From an uncultured Acidobacteriota bacterium (GTDB lineage Bacteria; Acidobacteriota; Terriglobia; Terriglobales; Acidobacteriaceae), in NCBI GenBank assembly GCA_903832055.1, contig CAILAC010000008.1, positions 124,001 through 188,000 of the forward strand: a stretch of DNA of 64,000 nucleotides. Direction: 5' to 3'. The position numbers and the translations under genes are program-made. The notes under the pieces are model-generated. The model did not search any database. It had not been told where the DNA came from and saw only the letters and a program-made list of their open reading frames with translations. Of this stretch, positions 36,117 to 44,552 are shown piece by piece; position 1 is the first letter of the stretch; every line of letters starts with the position of its first letter.

Positions 36117-37904
36117 TTAGAACGTAAACGCCAGCCCGCCTCGAACGCATCGCTGTGCCTGGGCAAAATAGAGCCGCGACCCGTCGCTGGTAATGAAGGG
36201 CTGATAGCCCTCGGCCAGCAGATTGCGCACATCGATCTGCCCCTCCAATCCGCCAGGACCTTGCCGGTTCAGGCGAATCGGCTGCCGAATATAGACGTTC
36301 AAGTAAGGTTCGCTGGCATCGACGGCAAACGAAGCTACCTCGGTCACGGTGCCTGCAGGCTGCGAACGATAGCTCGCCCGCCATCGGGTTCCGATGCCCT
36401 CCGCCGTTCCAGAGAGGGCGATTGAATACATCTGCGCCCGATGCGACCGCACGCGCTTCAAGATGACTGCTACTGATTCGGGTTTTTGGCTGGCATCCAT
36501 GACCAGGGCGTCGCCGCTGGCATAGCTCAGCTTGACCCGGTTATGCCCTGGGAGGCGGCTCTCAAATGAGGCCAGCATGCCGGCAGTGGAATAGCCTGGG
36601 CCCGCTGCTCGCAGCAGACCATTGCTCCGGTCCACGAGCATCCATCCGCCTGATTCTTCACTGGAGCTCAAGCGCCCCGCGCCCTCGATGACCGGATTTT
36701 CAATCGTGTCTCCGTAGATCACCAGCTGCAGTTCCGCCGGCCCGGCATCGGTTGACCAGCCAACTTCCTGATGCAGCCCGTGCTCCAACTGCAGCTCTCC
36801 ATTGCGCACGCTCAGCATGGGCAGCCAGGCCTCTGCCATGGATTCACTTGCGTCTGACTCCGCCGGTCGCGACGACGCTACCCGATATTCGAGAGCGTTC
36901 GGTCCCCGGTGAAGTGTAAGGCTGGCGAAAGGCAACGCCGCCATAATTTCTCTACCGCTGCCAGCTCGCGCCAGCACCTGGTCTGACCCCGCCTCGGCCT
37001 CCAGCGTATTGAGCAGCTGCAACCTCTCCCAGGTCCGCAAAGTCGCCGATTCCAGCCCTTGCTGACTACCGGCGTTCAATGCCGGGTTCATCATGACGGC
37101 AGCCAGAGTTTGCACCGAGCTCGATCCCAGCCCGGAGCCTGCCATCTCCTGACGGAAACCAAGCATCAGGTCCGCCATCCCGGCTTCCTGGGGAGATATG
37201 TTCGCACCCATTGCCACGCGGCGCAGAGAGGACTCATCCTGCACCATCGCCAGAGAAAGATTCTGCCTGGCAGCGCCAAACCGGGCGTTTCCAGAGGATG
37301 CGACAACCTGCGCCCGATGTGAACTGCTATGACCCCGGCGCGTTTCAGCCTCGCCATCCCAAACCATGACTGGCGATCCATCCTCTAGCCATCGCAGCAA
37401 AGGACGTGACTGGGCGGAACGCAGAGTCCAAGCCCAGTCATCCTCAGTTTGGTTCCGGGGCCGTTGCGGCTGAGGAACCCATTGCATCAGGTCATACAAA
37501 CTGTTCAGGGTTAGGTCGACAACGGTGTTGGAGCGAATACGTAGATTCTGTTTCAAGGTGGGGATAAAGCTCGACCCCATCGCCTTGAGCGCATACTGGC
37601 CGGGCAGCACCGATGCGATGCTGTAGCTCCCTTTGCGATCAGTGAAGACTCGCGCCGCCAGCGTTGAATCGCCGCGCAACAGCTCAACGATAATGCCGAT
37701 CTGTGGAGTGCCTGCAGCGTCACGCACCACGCCCGCAACCGAGGCCTGGGATCGCGATGCGTTGCCTTTGGCAAACGCGGTTTCGCAATCTACCAGGCAA
37801 CCCAGAGAGACAAGGGCTGAGAACCCCACGACGAATTGGCAGACTTTACGCTTCACGTTTTTTCTGTGATCGATCTGCGCCCTGGACTTCTCCTCGCGGA
37901 GCAC
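36117..37904 (-). CDS. TonB-receptor-like protein lacking the plug domain
   Basis: Exported protein of 595 residues. The start is a GTG at 37904; a second GTG at 37856 (MKRKVCQFVVGFSALV) gives a tidier signal peptide and may be the true start. Residues 50-135 form a carboxypeptidase-regulatory/Cna-B-like domain (SVAGVVRDAAGTPQIGIIVELL). No TonB box or plug was seen. The last residues, LEGQIDVRNLLAEGYQPF ... GGLAFTF, end in phenylalanine like outer-membrane barrels and resemble the end of acidobacterial TonB receptors. It lies 75 bases after the GWxTD gene on the same strand. A shortened receptor or a non-transport outer-membrane protein are both possible. Confidence 0.68.
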   Translation of the reverse strand: MLREEKSRAQIDHRKNVKRKVCQFVVGFSALVSLGCLVDCETAFAKGNASRSQASVAGVVRDAAGTPQIGIIVELLRGDSTLAARVFTDRKGSYSIASVLPGQYALKAMGSSFIPTLKQNLRIRSNTVVDLTLNSLYDLMQWVPQPQRPRNQTEDDWAWTLRSAQSRPLLRWLEDGSPVMVWDGEAETRRGHSSSHRAQVVASSGNARFGAARQNLSLAMVQDESSLRRVAMGANISPQEAGMADLMLGFRQEMAGSGLGSSSVQTLAAVMMNPALNAGSQQGLESATLRTWERLQLLNTLEAEAGSDQVLARAGSGREIMAALPFASLTLHRGPNALEYRVASSRPAESDASESMAEAWLPMLSVRNGELQLEHGLHQEVGWSTDAGPAELQLVIYGDTIENPVIEGAGRLSSSEESGGWMLVDRSNGLLRAAGPGYSTAGMLASFESRLPGHNRVKLSYASGDALVMDASQKPESVAVILKRVRSHRAQMYSIALSGTAEGIGTRWRASYRSQPAGTVTEVASFAVDASEPYLNVYIRQPIRLNRQGPGGLEGQIDVRNLLAEGYQPFITSDGSRLYFAQAQRCVRGGLAFTF

Positions 37905-37979
37905 TCCTCAAAACTTTGCTACATTCCAGTCAACGGGATACTGTGTCCGGTCATACTGTTCGGTGCGTGGGGATATTCC

Positions 37980-39782
37980 CTATTCGACGACAAAAGGGGC
38001 TGATTGTGCAACCTCTTGTTTCGTAATTGCGTCATTAATTCGAATCGTCATCCGGTATTTGCCCGGTTGCAGACCCGCGAGGGCGACACTGCGCTCCATG
38101 GTCATCTGGTCACTGTGTGCGCTCAGGTTCTTTGACTCTTCATGGGTCTCAAGCAGCAGTTTGTCAGTCGTCGTGTCGCGAATTTCGTACGTCACGGTCG
38201 CTGAATTGCTCTTGGTCTTGTCATCAATGCCAAGGTTGTAGACCTGCATCCAGCAATTCAGGTGCTGGTCGCGTGTGAACTTGACCGGCGTGGCCAGATT
38301 CGGGCTTACCCGCGGGCGAATGTAGGTGTTCCCGATGATGAAGTTGCCCGTGCCAATGGTCTGGCTCGGTACTCTCTCCATTCGGTCCGCCAGGATCAGC
38401 GAAGAGGTGGAGAGCTTTTCATCGTCGTACTTGGGAACGCTGATGCTCTGCCCGTAAATACCCATGTGATCCGGATTGTTGACATCCTTGATGGCGATAT
38501 CGACGCGGTATGCGCCTGGCCTCAGCGGCAGGGCCTTCCAGTAGACCGATTGCTTTTCGAGCGTTTTGGCGAGCAATTCGGACGGTTGGGTGATTTCAAC
38601 GGTATCTTCAAACGTCTGCACCGTCTTGTGCGTAATCGTTGAAACCTTGCCCAGAATGTTGACGACGCCCTTGGAGATGCCGTCCTTGGTGGTAAACGTC
38701 ACGTCCTTGTTCTTGATCTGCAGGGTGAGCGGCACCAGCACCGTATCTTCGGTCACTTTTACAAAATCCGTGCGCACGTCAAAGGGAAAAATCGGCCCCG
38801 AGAGCAGCTTGTGCTCTGAGATAAAGCTTTCCAGGTCCTTGAACTTGACCGGTGGCGGAGCAAACAGCTTGCTGGCCAACTCGATCCGGTCAAACTGCTT
38901 GCCCTGCGTTCCAGCAGCCAGGGGTCCGTTCCCAAGATTTTCGATTCCACCTTTGAAGCGGTCTGCCTTTTTGGATTGGCCCATCTGCTCGTACATGGTC
39001 TCGCCGCCGCCCGGAACATGCAGCAGGGCATCTTTTTCAGAACGGTCAATCGTGAAGTGGTAGTCTCCGCACTGGCAGGTATCGACGAACTCAATATCGA
39101 TGTTGTCGCCTACACCCTCAAGGTACCTGTAGTGCCAGGTCTCAAACGGGAAGGTCGAAGTCTCGCCGCCACCCTCGTCAATAGGCCGCTGATAGCTGCC
39201 GCCCGATGGGTGCGCTTCAATTGAGTCTGGCTTGCCAAATGAAATGTAGATATGGCCACGGTCAGTCTTCCAGCCGGGCTTGCCCGCGGCGAAGTGCTCG
39301 TTGGCATAGGCGATTCGGCGATAGTGCTCTTCGCGGAATTCATTGTCAGGCGAATCGGGATTGGGGTTACGGCGCAGCCAGAACTGCTCAATGAAGGCGT
39401 CGCGCTCTTCATCGTTGCTGAGGTTCTTAAAGGCGCGGGTCTCTTCGTCAGAGATGATCCAGGAGACGTCCTGGCTGAGCCAGGTCTTGTAAGCGGTCGA
39501 AAGCTCCTTGTGAACTTCGCGCTGGCGGCTGATCTTCTGCTTGTCGGTGAGGGGCCGCTTGAGCGGATCGACTTCATCCGGCTTGTCGAGCTTTTTGCGC
39601 GAGTCCTGCGCCGCATCGGCTCCTGCGCCAGTTCCCGCCTGCGGCACTGCCGGCTCCTGCGATCCTGCTGCTGCGCCCGCCAGGGCCTTGACCGGCGTCA
39701 TGAGGGAAACCATCGCCAACATGCCGATGCCAACTGCGAACACTGCCCAACTGCGTTGCGTCTTACCTGCGCTCTGTTTCAT
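37980..39782 (-). CDS. GWxTD domain-containing secreted protein
   Basis: Predicted exported protein of 600 residues. The ATG at 39782 follows CAGGAG and opens a signal peptide (MKQSAGKTQRSWAVFAVG...). An earlier in-frame start gives 28 extra residues with no ribosome site. The GWxTD signature appears as KPGWKTDRGHIYISFGKP near residue 180, after LSNDEERDAFIEQFW and NPDSPDNEFREEHYRR. The C-terminal half is beta-rich (HWGIY-like sheets). The family is common in Acidobacteriota and Bacteroidota; its function is not established. It is divergent from the MacA/ATPase pair and upstream of the TonB-receptor-like gene. Confidence 0.88.
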   Translation of the reverse strand: MKQSAGKTQRSWAVFAVGIGMLAMVSLMTPVKALAGAAAGSQEPAVPQAGTGAGADAAQDSRKKLDKPDEVDPLKRPLTDKQKISRQREVHKELSTAYKTWLSQDVSWIISDEETRAFKNLSNDEERDAFIEQFWLRRNPNPDSPDNEFREEHYRRIAYANEHFAAGKPGWKTDRGHIYISFGKPDSIEAHPSGGSYQRPIDEGGGETSTFPFETWHYRYLEGVGDNIDIEFVDTCQCGDYHFTIDRSEKDALLHVPGGGETMYEQMGQSKKADRFKGGIENLGNGPLAAGTQGKQFDRIELASKLFAPPPVKFKDLESFISEHKLLSGPIFPFDVRTDFVKVTEDTVLVPLTLQIKNKDVTFTTKDGISKGVVNILGKVSTITHKTVQTFEDTVEITQPSELLAKTLEKQSVYWKALPLRPGAYRVDIAIKDVNNPDHMGIYGQSISVPKYDDEKLSTSSLILADRMERVPSQTIGTGNFIIGNTYIRPRVSPNLATPVKFTRDQHLNCWMQVYNLGIDDKTKSNSATVTYEIRDTTTDKLLLETHEESKNLSAHSDQMTMERSVALAGLQPGKYRMTIRINDAITKQEVAQSAPFVVE

Positions 39783-40017
39783 TTGTCTTTTCCAACTCCT
39801 GCAATCCCCTATTCTACGGTCGCGCGATGGCCGGAGCAAGAAAGAGGAGTGTCTAATGGACCCCATTGAGTAAAAAAGGTTACTTGTCTGAACCCGGCGA
39901 GCTGCAGCTCTTCCCTGCCCGCCAATCTTGCAATCCCATTTTCCCCGCTTTTACGGGAACCCACTGCTCAGCAATTGCGTACACTGTGAGCGGAGACATT
40001 CTCACCTTTTCGAACCT

Positions 40018-41400
40018 ATGAAAAAAGTCATTTTCATCATTCTCGGTGTCCTTGTGCTCGCCGGCGTCGTTGCGTTCATGATTTACAAAGCGCAATCGGG
40101 ATACACCAGCGTCCTCACCGGCAAAGTTGTGCGGCAGGATTTATCCACCGTCGTCAGCGGCACAGGCCAGATCAAGCCCAAAACGTACGTGAACCTCGGC
40201 GCTACCTCTTTTGGACGCATCACCCACCTTTTTGTGAAAGAAGGTGACACGGTCAAGAAGGGCCAGATCGTTGCTCAGCTCGAGCACGTCCAGTCCGAAG
40301 CGAACGTGGACGCGCAGAAGGCCTCAATCTCGTCGGCTACCACCGACGTGGCTTCGTTTGTCGCCGCTGAAAAAACAGCGGAAGCAAACGTTCAGCATGC
40401 CAAGGCCGACCTGGAGCAGAAGCAGCTGGACTTTGACCGCGCCAAGAGCCTTTACCAGCAGGAACTGATCTCCAAGCAGGATTTTGACGGCAAAAAGGCA
40501 GCCTATGACCTCGCCGTTGCAACCCTCGCTCAGTCGGATGCCGCGGTGATCCAATCCAAGGCCCAGACCGCCTCGGCGCGCGCCAAGGTGGCCAATAATC
40601 AGGCCGTGCTGCGCTCCAACCTGGATGCGCTCGACAAGACCGTCTCATCGGCCCCTTTTGACGGCATCGTGACCAACCTTCCGGTACGCGAAGGTGAAAC
40701 CGTCGTCACCGGTATTCAAAATGCCGAGGGCTCGACCCTGATGACCCTGGCCGATATGAGCGTGATTACGGCTGAGGTAAAGGTCGACGAAACCGACATC
40801 GTCAACATCCAGATGGGCCAGGCCGCCGACATTTCCGTCGACGCGCTCCCGGGCCGCGTCTTCAAAGGACACGTGACCCTGGTCGGCGACCAGGCCATCC
40901 TGCGCTCAACCGGCATCGCGACGTCGCAATCGACGACCGGCACCGAAGAGGCCAAGGACTTCAAGGTAGTCATCACTCTTGACTCGCCCGACCCCGCGTT
41001 GCGTCCCGGTCTCTCCACCACGGCCAAGATCACAACCGCGCACAAGCCCGGTGTGTTGACGCTGCCGATTCAGGCGCTTACCAACCACGTGCCTGAAACT
41101 CTCGACGCCAGCGGAAAGCCGGTTGTCTCCACCGAAGCCCCTGCTTCCGGTGCCAAGCCACCTGCCTCCGTGCAGGGTGTCTTTACGGTTCAGACAATTG
41201 CCGGCAAGCTGCGCGCCGTCTTCGTCCCCGTCACTACCGGCATCACCGGCGCCACCGACATCGAGGTTCTCTCAGGCGTCAACGAGGGGCAGGAAATCGT
41301 CACTGGACCGTTCAAGACCCTGCGTGCACTCAAGGGCGGTGCCCTGCTCAAGCGAGACACAATCAAGCCCGGAGCAACACCGCCAGCTGCCGGCAACTAG
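40018..41400 (+). CDS. MacA-like periplasmic adaptor (HlyD family)
   Basis: Membrane-fusion protein of 460 residues. The ATG at 40018 opens an N-terminal membrane anchor, MKKVIFIILGVLVLAGVVAF. Then come a first lipoyl half (GRITHLFVKEGDTVKKGQIVAQLE), a long alpha-hairpin (about 95-215; AEANVQHAKADLEQKQLDFDRAKSLY), the second lipoyl half (SSAPFDGIVTNLPVREGE) and beta-barrel/membrane-proximal domains (about 240-440). Such adaptors link an inner-membrane ABC transporter to an outer-membrane exit duct. The ATPase gene follows 180 bases downstream on the same strand, but no permease is encoded next to either. Confidence 0.92.
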   Translation: MKKVIFIILGVLVLAGVVAFMIYKAQSGYTSVLTGKVVRQDLSTVVSGTGQIKPKTYVNLGATSFGRITHLFVKEGDTVKKGQIVAQLEHVQSEANVDAQKASISSATTDVASFVAAEKTAEANVQHAKADLEQKQLDFDRAKSLYQQELISKQDFDGKKAAYDLAVATLAQSDAAVIQSKAQTASARAKVANNQAVLRSNLDALDKTVSSAPFDGIVTNLPVREGETVVTGIQNAEGSTLMTLADMSVITAEVKVDETDIVNIQMGQAADISVDALPGRVFKGHVTLVGDQAILRSTGIATSQSTTGTEEAKDFKVVITLDSPDPALRPGLSTTAKITTAHKPGVLTLPIQALTNHVPETLDASGKPVVSTEAPASGAKPPASVQGVFTVQTIAGKLRAVFVPVTTGITGATDIEVLSGVNEGQEIVTGPFKTLRALKGGALLKRDTIKPGATPPAAGN

Positions 41401-41579
41401 TCGAGCATTTGAACCTGGAACAAACAGGAGCGCTCAGCCGTATCAAGTCTTGAATCGGAAATCGAAGCGAGAACTGAACCATGCTGAGCCTGCTCCTGTT
41501 GGCTTACATCGACACAGAATCATCGTCGAAGACCTGCTACAGCTGACTCGAACCGCGTACCACCCGAAGGAACCAAACA

Positions 41580-42329
41580 ATGGCTTCAAACACAGTCGCC
41601 GTACCCGAGACCGCCGCCAACAGCCAGCCCAAGCGCGACATGATTGTCGTCGAAGACCTGTGGAAGACCTATGACATGGGCTCAGAGCAGCAGGTCAGCG
41701 CTCTGCGCGGCATCTCGCTCACCATCAAAGACAACGAATACGTCGCCATCATGGGACCTTCTGGCTCGGGCAAGTCAACGTTCATGAACCTGATCGGCTG
41801 CCTCGACTCGCCCTCCAAAGGCAACTACTGGCTCAACAACCAGTTGGTCAGCGCACTCGATGACGACGAACTGGCCCGCATCCGCAACAAGGAAATCGGC
41901 TTCGTCTTCCAGACGTTCAATCTGCTGGCCCGTGCCTCTGCGCTGCACAATGTGGAGTTGCCGCTGATCTACAACGGCACCCCTGCGGCTGAGCGCCTCG
42001 AACGGGCGAAAGAGGCGCTGCACAACGTCAACCTCGACGGACGCATGCACCACAGGCCCAATGAGCTCTCCGGTGGTCAGCGCCAGCGCGTGGCTATTGC
42101 ACGGGCACTGGTCAATCGGCCCAGCATCATCCTCGCCGACGAACCGACGGGCAACCTCGATTCCAAGACCGGCGTTGAGATCATGGCGCTCTTTGACGAA
42201 CTCCAGGCCAAGGGGAACACCATCGTCCTCGTCACCCATGAACCTGACATCGCAGAATACGCTCACCGCGTCGTTCACATCCGCGATGGCGAAATCGCAT
42301 CCGACGAGCCCTCCAAGCGCTTCCGGTAA
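41580..42329 (+). CDS. ABC transporter ATP-binding protein (MacB/LolD type)
   Basis: Soluble ATPase of 249 residues of the MacB/LolD (FtsE-like) class. Visible are the Walker [10 protein letters not shown], the Q-loop [20 protein letters not shown] typical of this class, the signature [15 protein letters not shown], Walker [14 protein letters not shown] and the switch histidine VTHE. It is coupled with the MacA-like adaptor upstream. The permease needed to complete the transporter is absent; the ADOP permease at 5181 is 34 kb away and is only one possible partner. Confidence 0.94.
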   Translation: MASNTVAVPETAANSQPKRDMIVVEDLWKTYDMGSEQQVSALRGISLTIKDNEYVAIMGPSGSGKSTFMNLIGCLDSPSKGNYWLNNQLVSALDDDELARIRNKEIGFVFQTFNLLARASALHNVELPLIYNGTPAAERLERAKEALHNVNLDGRMHHRPNELSGGQRQRVAIARALVNRPSIILADEPTGNLDSKTGVEIMALFDELQAKGNTIVLVTHEPDIAEYAHRVVHIRDGEIASDEPSKRFR

Positions 42330-42357
42330 GCGTTGCTGTTCAGGGTAAGCAGGAAGT

Positions 42358-42395
42358 TTCGAGCCCAAAGCCCCACCCCGGGACTTGGGCTCGAA
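42358..42395 (+). terminator. Hairpin after the ABC ATPase gene
   Basis: Perfect 11-bp arms with a 16-base, C-rich loop, starting 29 bases past the stop codon. No T-run, so possible terminator or transcript-stabilising stem. Confidence 0.4.
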
Positions 42396-42460
42396 TCGTT
42401 AGCACTCCCCCGGCGGGCGCTCTTCTGGCAGGCAAGCCAGAGTCGCCTTCGGCCCAATAC

Positions 42461-42490
42461 TTGCCCAAAACCTCACTTTTCAGCGATACT
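42461..42490 (+). promoter_or_regulatory. Candidate promoter of the rpsP cluster
   Basis: TTGCCC, 18-base spacer, GATACT, about 150 bases before the rpsP start. Match is only moderate. Confidence 0.35.
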
Positions 42491-42639
42491 TAGATGTTGT
42501 GTTCTGTGCAGTTGATGTTCCTCCTTCCAGGCCTAAGGGCTACAGGCGTGAACTATCTCCGCCAAAGCAAAATCAAGCTCCGCCAAAAGCAAGTTCAAAA
42601 CTCATCAAGTTCAGCAGCATCGAAAGGAAACACACTCCC

Positions 42640-42900
42640 GTGGTTATGATCCGTTTGGCCCGCGTAGGCACCACCAAGAAGCCGTACTACCGTGTTGTTG
42701 TCATTGAAAAGGACCGCGCCCGCAACGGCCGCTCCATCGAAATCGTTGGCACCTACAATCCCCGCACCAACCCCGCCACCGTCAACCTCCAGCACGACCG
42801 CATCCAGTACTGGATCAGCGTCGGCGCGCAGATGTCTGACCGGGTAGCCAAGCTCGTCGCCAAGTTCCCGGCGACCGTTGCTGCGCCCGTCGCGGCGTAA
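42640..42900 (+). CDS. rpsP: 30S ribosomal protein S16
   Basis: Small-subunit ribosomal protein of 86 residues with the family core MIRLARVGTTKKPYYRVVV and RNGRSIEIVGTYNP. The GTG at 42640 lies 11 bases after AAAGGA and gives MVMIRLARVG. The internal ATG two codons later is equally possible by sequence but further from the ribosome site. It is the first gene of the translation cluster rpsP-khpA-rimM. Confidence 0.96.
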   Translation: MVMIRLARVGTTKKPYYRVVVIEKDRARNGRSIEIVGTYNPRTNPATVNLQHDRIQYWISVGAQMSDRVAKLVAKFPATVAAPVAA

Positions 42901-43062
42901 GCAACCCCTCCCGCGATAACAGTTGCGGCAACCGTCACAGACGGCTACCCCAATCTGCTGATACTATGGCGCGGAAGTACAAAGCTCGGATTCGCAAGAC
43001 GATTGTTTGGAGCTGAAAACGTCGTCTGAAGATGCCGATTGCTTTGGGGATGGAGTACGTGC

Positions 43063-43329
43063 ATGACCCAAATGGATATGCTGGCAGTAGATGATCTGGT
43101 GCGCGAGATCGCGCGTGCGCTCGTCGATGAACCGGAGTCTGTTCAAGTGCAGTCCGATAACCACGACGAAAACACCGTCCTTCGGCTCAAAGTTGCCCCG
43201 CAGGATGTGGGCAAGGTGATCGGCAAACAGGGGCGGACTGCGCGTTCGGTCCGAACGATTCTGGGTGCCGTCAGCATGAAACTGCATCATCGCTACACGC
43301 TCGACATCCTTGAAGAGGACGACCAGTAG
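43063..43329 (+). CDS. khpA: KH-domain RNA-binding protein (KhpA type)
   Basis: RNA-binding protein of 88 residues. The KH core has the GxxG loop in KVIGKQGRTARSVRTIL, preceded by LRLKVAPQDVG, and the acidic C-terminus ILEEDDQ. The start is taken at MTQMDMLAVDD; a later methionine is also possible. KhpA proteins are encoded between rpsP and rimM in many bacteria and act in RNA chaperoning and ribosome assembly. It is followed 15 bases later by rimM. Confidence 0.93.
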   Translation: MTQMDMLAVDDLVREIARALVDEPESVQVQSDNHDENTVLRLKVAPQDVGKVIGKQGRTARSVRTILGAVSMKLHHRYTLDILEEDDQ

Positions 43330-43344
43330 CCCTGTGATGCAGCC

Positions 43345-43977
43345 GTGAGCGCAGAAGCACCTCCCCCCGCGATTCCACCCATCCCCCCAGCCGGATGGGT
43401 GTGGCTGGCACGTGTGCGCAAAGCCCAGGGCCGCAAAGGCGAAGTGATCGCCGAAATCCTCACCGATTTCCCTGATAAATTCGCCGAACGCAAGCAGCTC
43501 TGGCTGCTCGCCCATCCTGAAACCCCCAAAGAATCCGCGCGCGAAGTTCAACTGGAATCGCATTTCCTCCACAAAGGCATGATTGTGCTGCACTTTGCCG
43601 GGGTCACCAGCATTCCGGAAGCAGACGCCCTTCGCGACCAGATCGTCGCCATTCCCAAATCCGAGCGCACCCCCCTTGGCGAAGACGAAGTCTATATTGG
43701 CGATCTCATCGGCTGCACGCTCATCGATACCACCCCCCAGCCGCCCCAGCCCGTCGGCCAGATTACCGGCGTTGACCGCGAATCTGGCCCCGTCGCGCTG
43801 CTGGCCATCAAGTCGCCCCAGAGCAAGGAAGAGATTCTCGTGCCCTTTGCCAAGGCCTACCTGCGCACCATTGACCTCGATGCGAAACGGGTCGAGATGG
43901 CCCTTCCGGAAGGACTGGTCGAGGTGCAGACATCGCCTTCAAAGCCGGTGCCTGACGACCCCAGTACCCAGGGCTAG
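43345..43977 (+). CDS. rimM: 16S rRNA processing protein RimM
   Basis: Ribosome maturation factor of 210 residues that binds S19 during 30S assembly. It has a GTG start. An N-terminal proline-rich extension precedes the domain that begins WVWLARVRKAQGRKGEVIAE. The PRC-barrel half contains DEVYIGDLIGCTLID and EEILVPFAKAYLRTIDLDAKRVEMALPEGL, the family's end signature. Its stop codon overlaps the end of the opposite-strand GDYXXLXY gene by four bases, so the normal rimM-trmD continuity is broken here. Confidence 0.95.
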   Translation: MSAEAPPPAIPPIPPAGWVWLARVRKAQGRKGEVIAEILTDFPDKFAERKQLWLLAHPETPKESAREVQLESHFLHKGMIVLHFAGVTSIPEADALRDQIVAIPKSERTPLGEDEVYIGDLIGCTLIDTTPQPPQPVGQITGVDRESGPVALLAIKSPQSKEEILVPFAKAYLRTIDLDAKRVEMALPEGLVEVQTSPSKPVPDDPSTQG

Positions 43978-44552
43978 CGATAATTGAGCGGCTGCCAGGT
44001 GCCATCGCTGCTCTTGATAGCCAGTCCGATGGGCCGTGGAGGCCCGGCAGGCGGTACAGTCACCTCAACCCAGAGCTCTGTTCCCTTGGCGAGCGGGAAG
44101 GGCGACTTTGCGGTTTCTGAGAGGTAAAAGTCCACGGGTACCTGGAGAGCCGCTTCACTGCATGCAGCATTTTGGTTCAATATCAGGTCCTGGCTGCGAT
44201 GCTCATGCGGAGAGGGCGCGATTCGCTCCGCCACCAGCTTGCCATTTTTCGCTGCGACAATAATGGGCAGTTGAGTCTCATAGGTTCCGCTGCCATCAAA
44301 TTCAAATATGACTCGGTGCTCGAATGAGTCCTTCGACTGTTCTTTGGCAATCGGCAGCGTAATCCCGCAGGCATCAATTTTCAACTGCATACTCAGATAC
44401 CGGCCACGCATCAGCATCTCCGGGTCATAGGCAACTGCCCGCGTCCAGACGCGGGGGCAGGTATTGCGCTGGTACAGATACTTCGCGGCAATTGAGGAGA
44501 CCAAAGCCAGCTGAATCCCCAGGACCAGCAGCGACGTACGAGCGAGCTTCAT
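43974..44552 (-). CDS. GDYXXLXY-family protein
   Basis: Protein of 192 residues with one N-terminal membrane helix (LLVLGIQLALVSSIAAKYL) and an outer domain. The family motif GDYxxLxY is replaced by RGRYLSMQL near residue 50. In known genomes such proteins are encoded next to a DUF2157 membrane protein, as here (4-base overlap with it upstream). Function is unknown; a membrane complex with the DUF2157 protein is inferred. It runs opposite to the surrounding ribosomal cluster. Confidence 0.8.
   Translation of the reverse strand: MKLARTSLLVLGIQLALVSSIAAKYLYQRNTCPRVWTRAVAYDPEMLMRGRYLSMQLKIDACGITLPIAKEQSKDSFEHRVIFEFDGSGTYETQLPIIVAAKNGKLVAERIAPSPHEHRSQDLILNQNAACSEAALQVPVDFYLSETAKSPFPLAKGTELWVEVTVPPAGPPRPIGLAIKSSDGTWQPLNYR

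Larger units (their letters stand above)
42330..42639. other. Intergenic region upstream of rpsP
   Basis: Contains an 11-bp perfect inverted repeat (TTCGAGCCCAA/TTGGGCTCGAA, 42358-42395) just after the ATPase gene, a second 6-bp hairpin TCTGGC/GCCAGA at 42424-42441, and a candidate rpsP promoter at 42461-42490. No coding frame was supported. Confidence 0.55.
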
